From the NCBI RefSeq assembly GCF_905171765.1, contig NC_053392.1, positions 447,234,837 through 447,298,836 of the forward strand: DNA of 64,000 bases. Direction: 5' to 3'. Both the position numbers and the translations under genes were made by a program. Below are positions 63,951-64,000 of the stretch, piece by piece. This DNA is from Bufo bufo (lineage: Eukaryota; Chordata; Amphibia; Anura; Bufonidae). Position 1 is the stretch's first letter; every line of letters begins with the position of its first letter. The notes under the pieces are model-generated. The model was not told the DNA's origin and did not search any database. It saw nothing but the letters and a program-made list of their open reading frames with translations.

Positions 63951-64000
63951 CTTGCCTAATTTGCAAGTGGGTGAATTGAAAGACAGATGGCCATGGGCTG

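Larger units (their letters stand above)
61595..64000 (-). mobile_element. hAT element, internally deleted, running off the window
   Basis: 3' end near 61595 (CGAACATCGTCCGGGACG), C-terminal coding at 62119-62385, a ~220-bp direct duplication, ~115-bp tandem repeats and the N-terminal ORF at 63510-63950. Its edge at 64000 corresponds to sequence found at about 190 in the left hAT copy. Confidence 0.75.

Noticed and set aside
1..64000. Circular molecule, because the two ends are similar
   Set aside because: The ends are diverged copies of a common hAT family, not identical overlap.
1..64000. tRNA, rRNA or protein-coding bacterial operons
   Set aside because: No tRNA or rRNA sequence was recognised by eye and all long frames belong to transposons or retrocopies. 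A tRNAscan/Rfam run would settle small RNAs.

Overview
The window is vertebrate nuclear DNA, most probably from an anuran amphibian. It has no compact gene array. It is dominated by transposable-element (TE) families typical of frog genomes: TTAA-target piggyBac-like and related elements, hAT elements, Tc1 elements with ~200-bp inverted repeats, Penelope-like elements (PLEs) carrying GIY-YIG domains and hammerhead ribozymes, L1 and CR1/L2 LINEs, chromodomain Gypsy elements and Harbinger-type MITEs. Taxon and family names come from recognised sequence, not from a database search.

Host-gene sequence is sparse. (1) On the minus strand at 27756-27845 there is one 30-codon first coding exon of an UNC93A-like gene, with a consensus splice donor and a TATA-like promoter; the rest of the gene must lie below position 1 or beyond recognition. 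(2) At 56055-56868 lies a retrocopy of a dystrophin (DMD) transcript containing exons 38-39-40 exactly joined, then an unfamiliar ~400-nt tail ending in a poly(A) signal. It is flanked by a 17/18-bp target duplication. (3) At 56970-58083 lies a 5'-truncated retrocopy of PCF11 with an intact 278-codon frame covering both C-terminal zinc fingers.

Layout. 1-3888: 5' part of a hAT element (minus), split by a TTAA element (972-3203). ~3900-25230: a piggyBac-like element that serves as the outer host of a nest. Inside it are a solo Gypsy LTR (4428-4956) and a Gypsy element (6877-20576). The Gypsy contains a Harbinger MITE and a hAT element (9462-20037). The hAT contains a PLE (14174-19467), and the PLE contains a Tc1 (15121-16745). 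Nearly every boundary is marked by the expected target-site duplication, so insertion order can be read directly. 21113-24219: a chimeric Tc1, a solo LTR and a full-length Tc1. 25235-29690: PLE remnant, MITEs, the UNC93A exon and a hAT remnant. 29697-34640: hAT 5' end with a ~3.7-kb array of a 38-bp repeat. 34885-41016: rearranged L1, a 535-bp tandem duplication and a second Gypsy. 41765-44748: a TTAA element built of palindromes. 45355-58100: a ~385-bp repeat whose second unit was broken by a Tc1, a MITE, an L1-containing block and both gene retrocopies; the Tc1 carries a 912-bp insertion headed by a hammerhead. 58150-60660: Gypsy remnant and CR1/L2 LINE. 61595-64000: another hAT copy running off the window.

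The elements do not cooperate as a pathway; their relationship is insertion on insertion. The most notable biology is the dystrophin retrocopy, which may record a short DMD mRNA ending after exon 40, and the hammerhead-headed non-autonomous retroelement.
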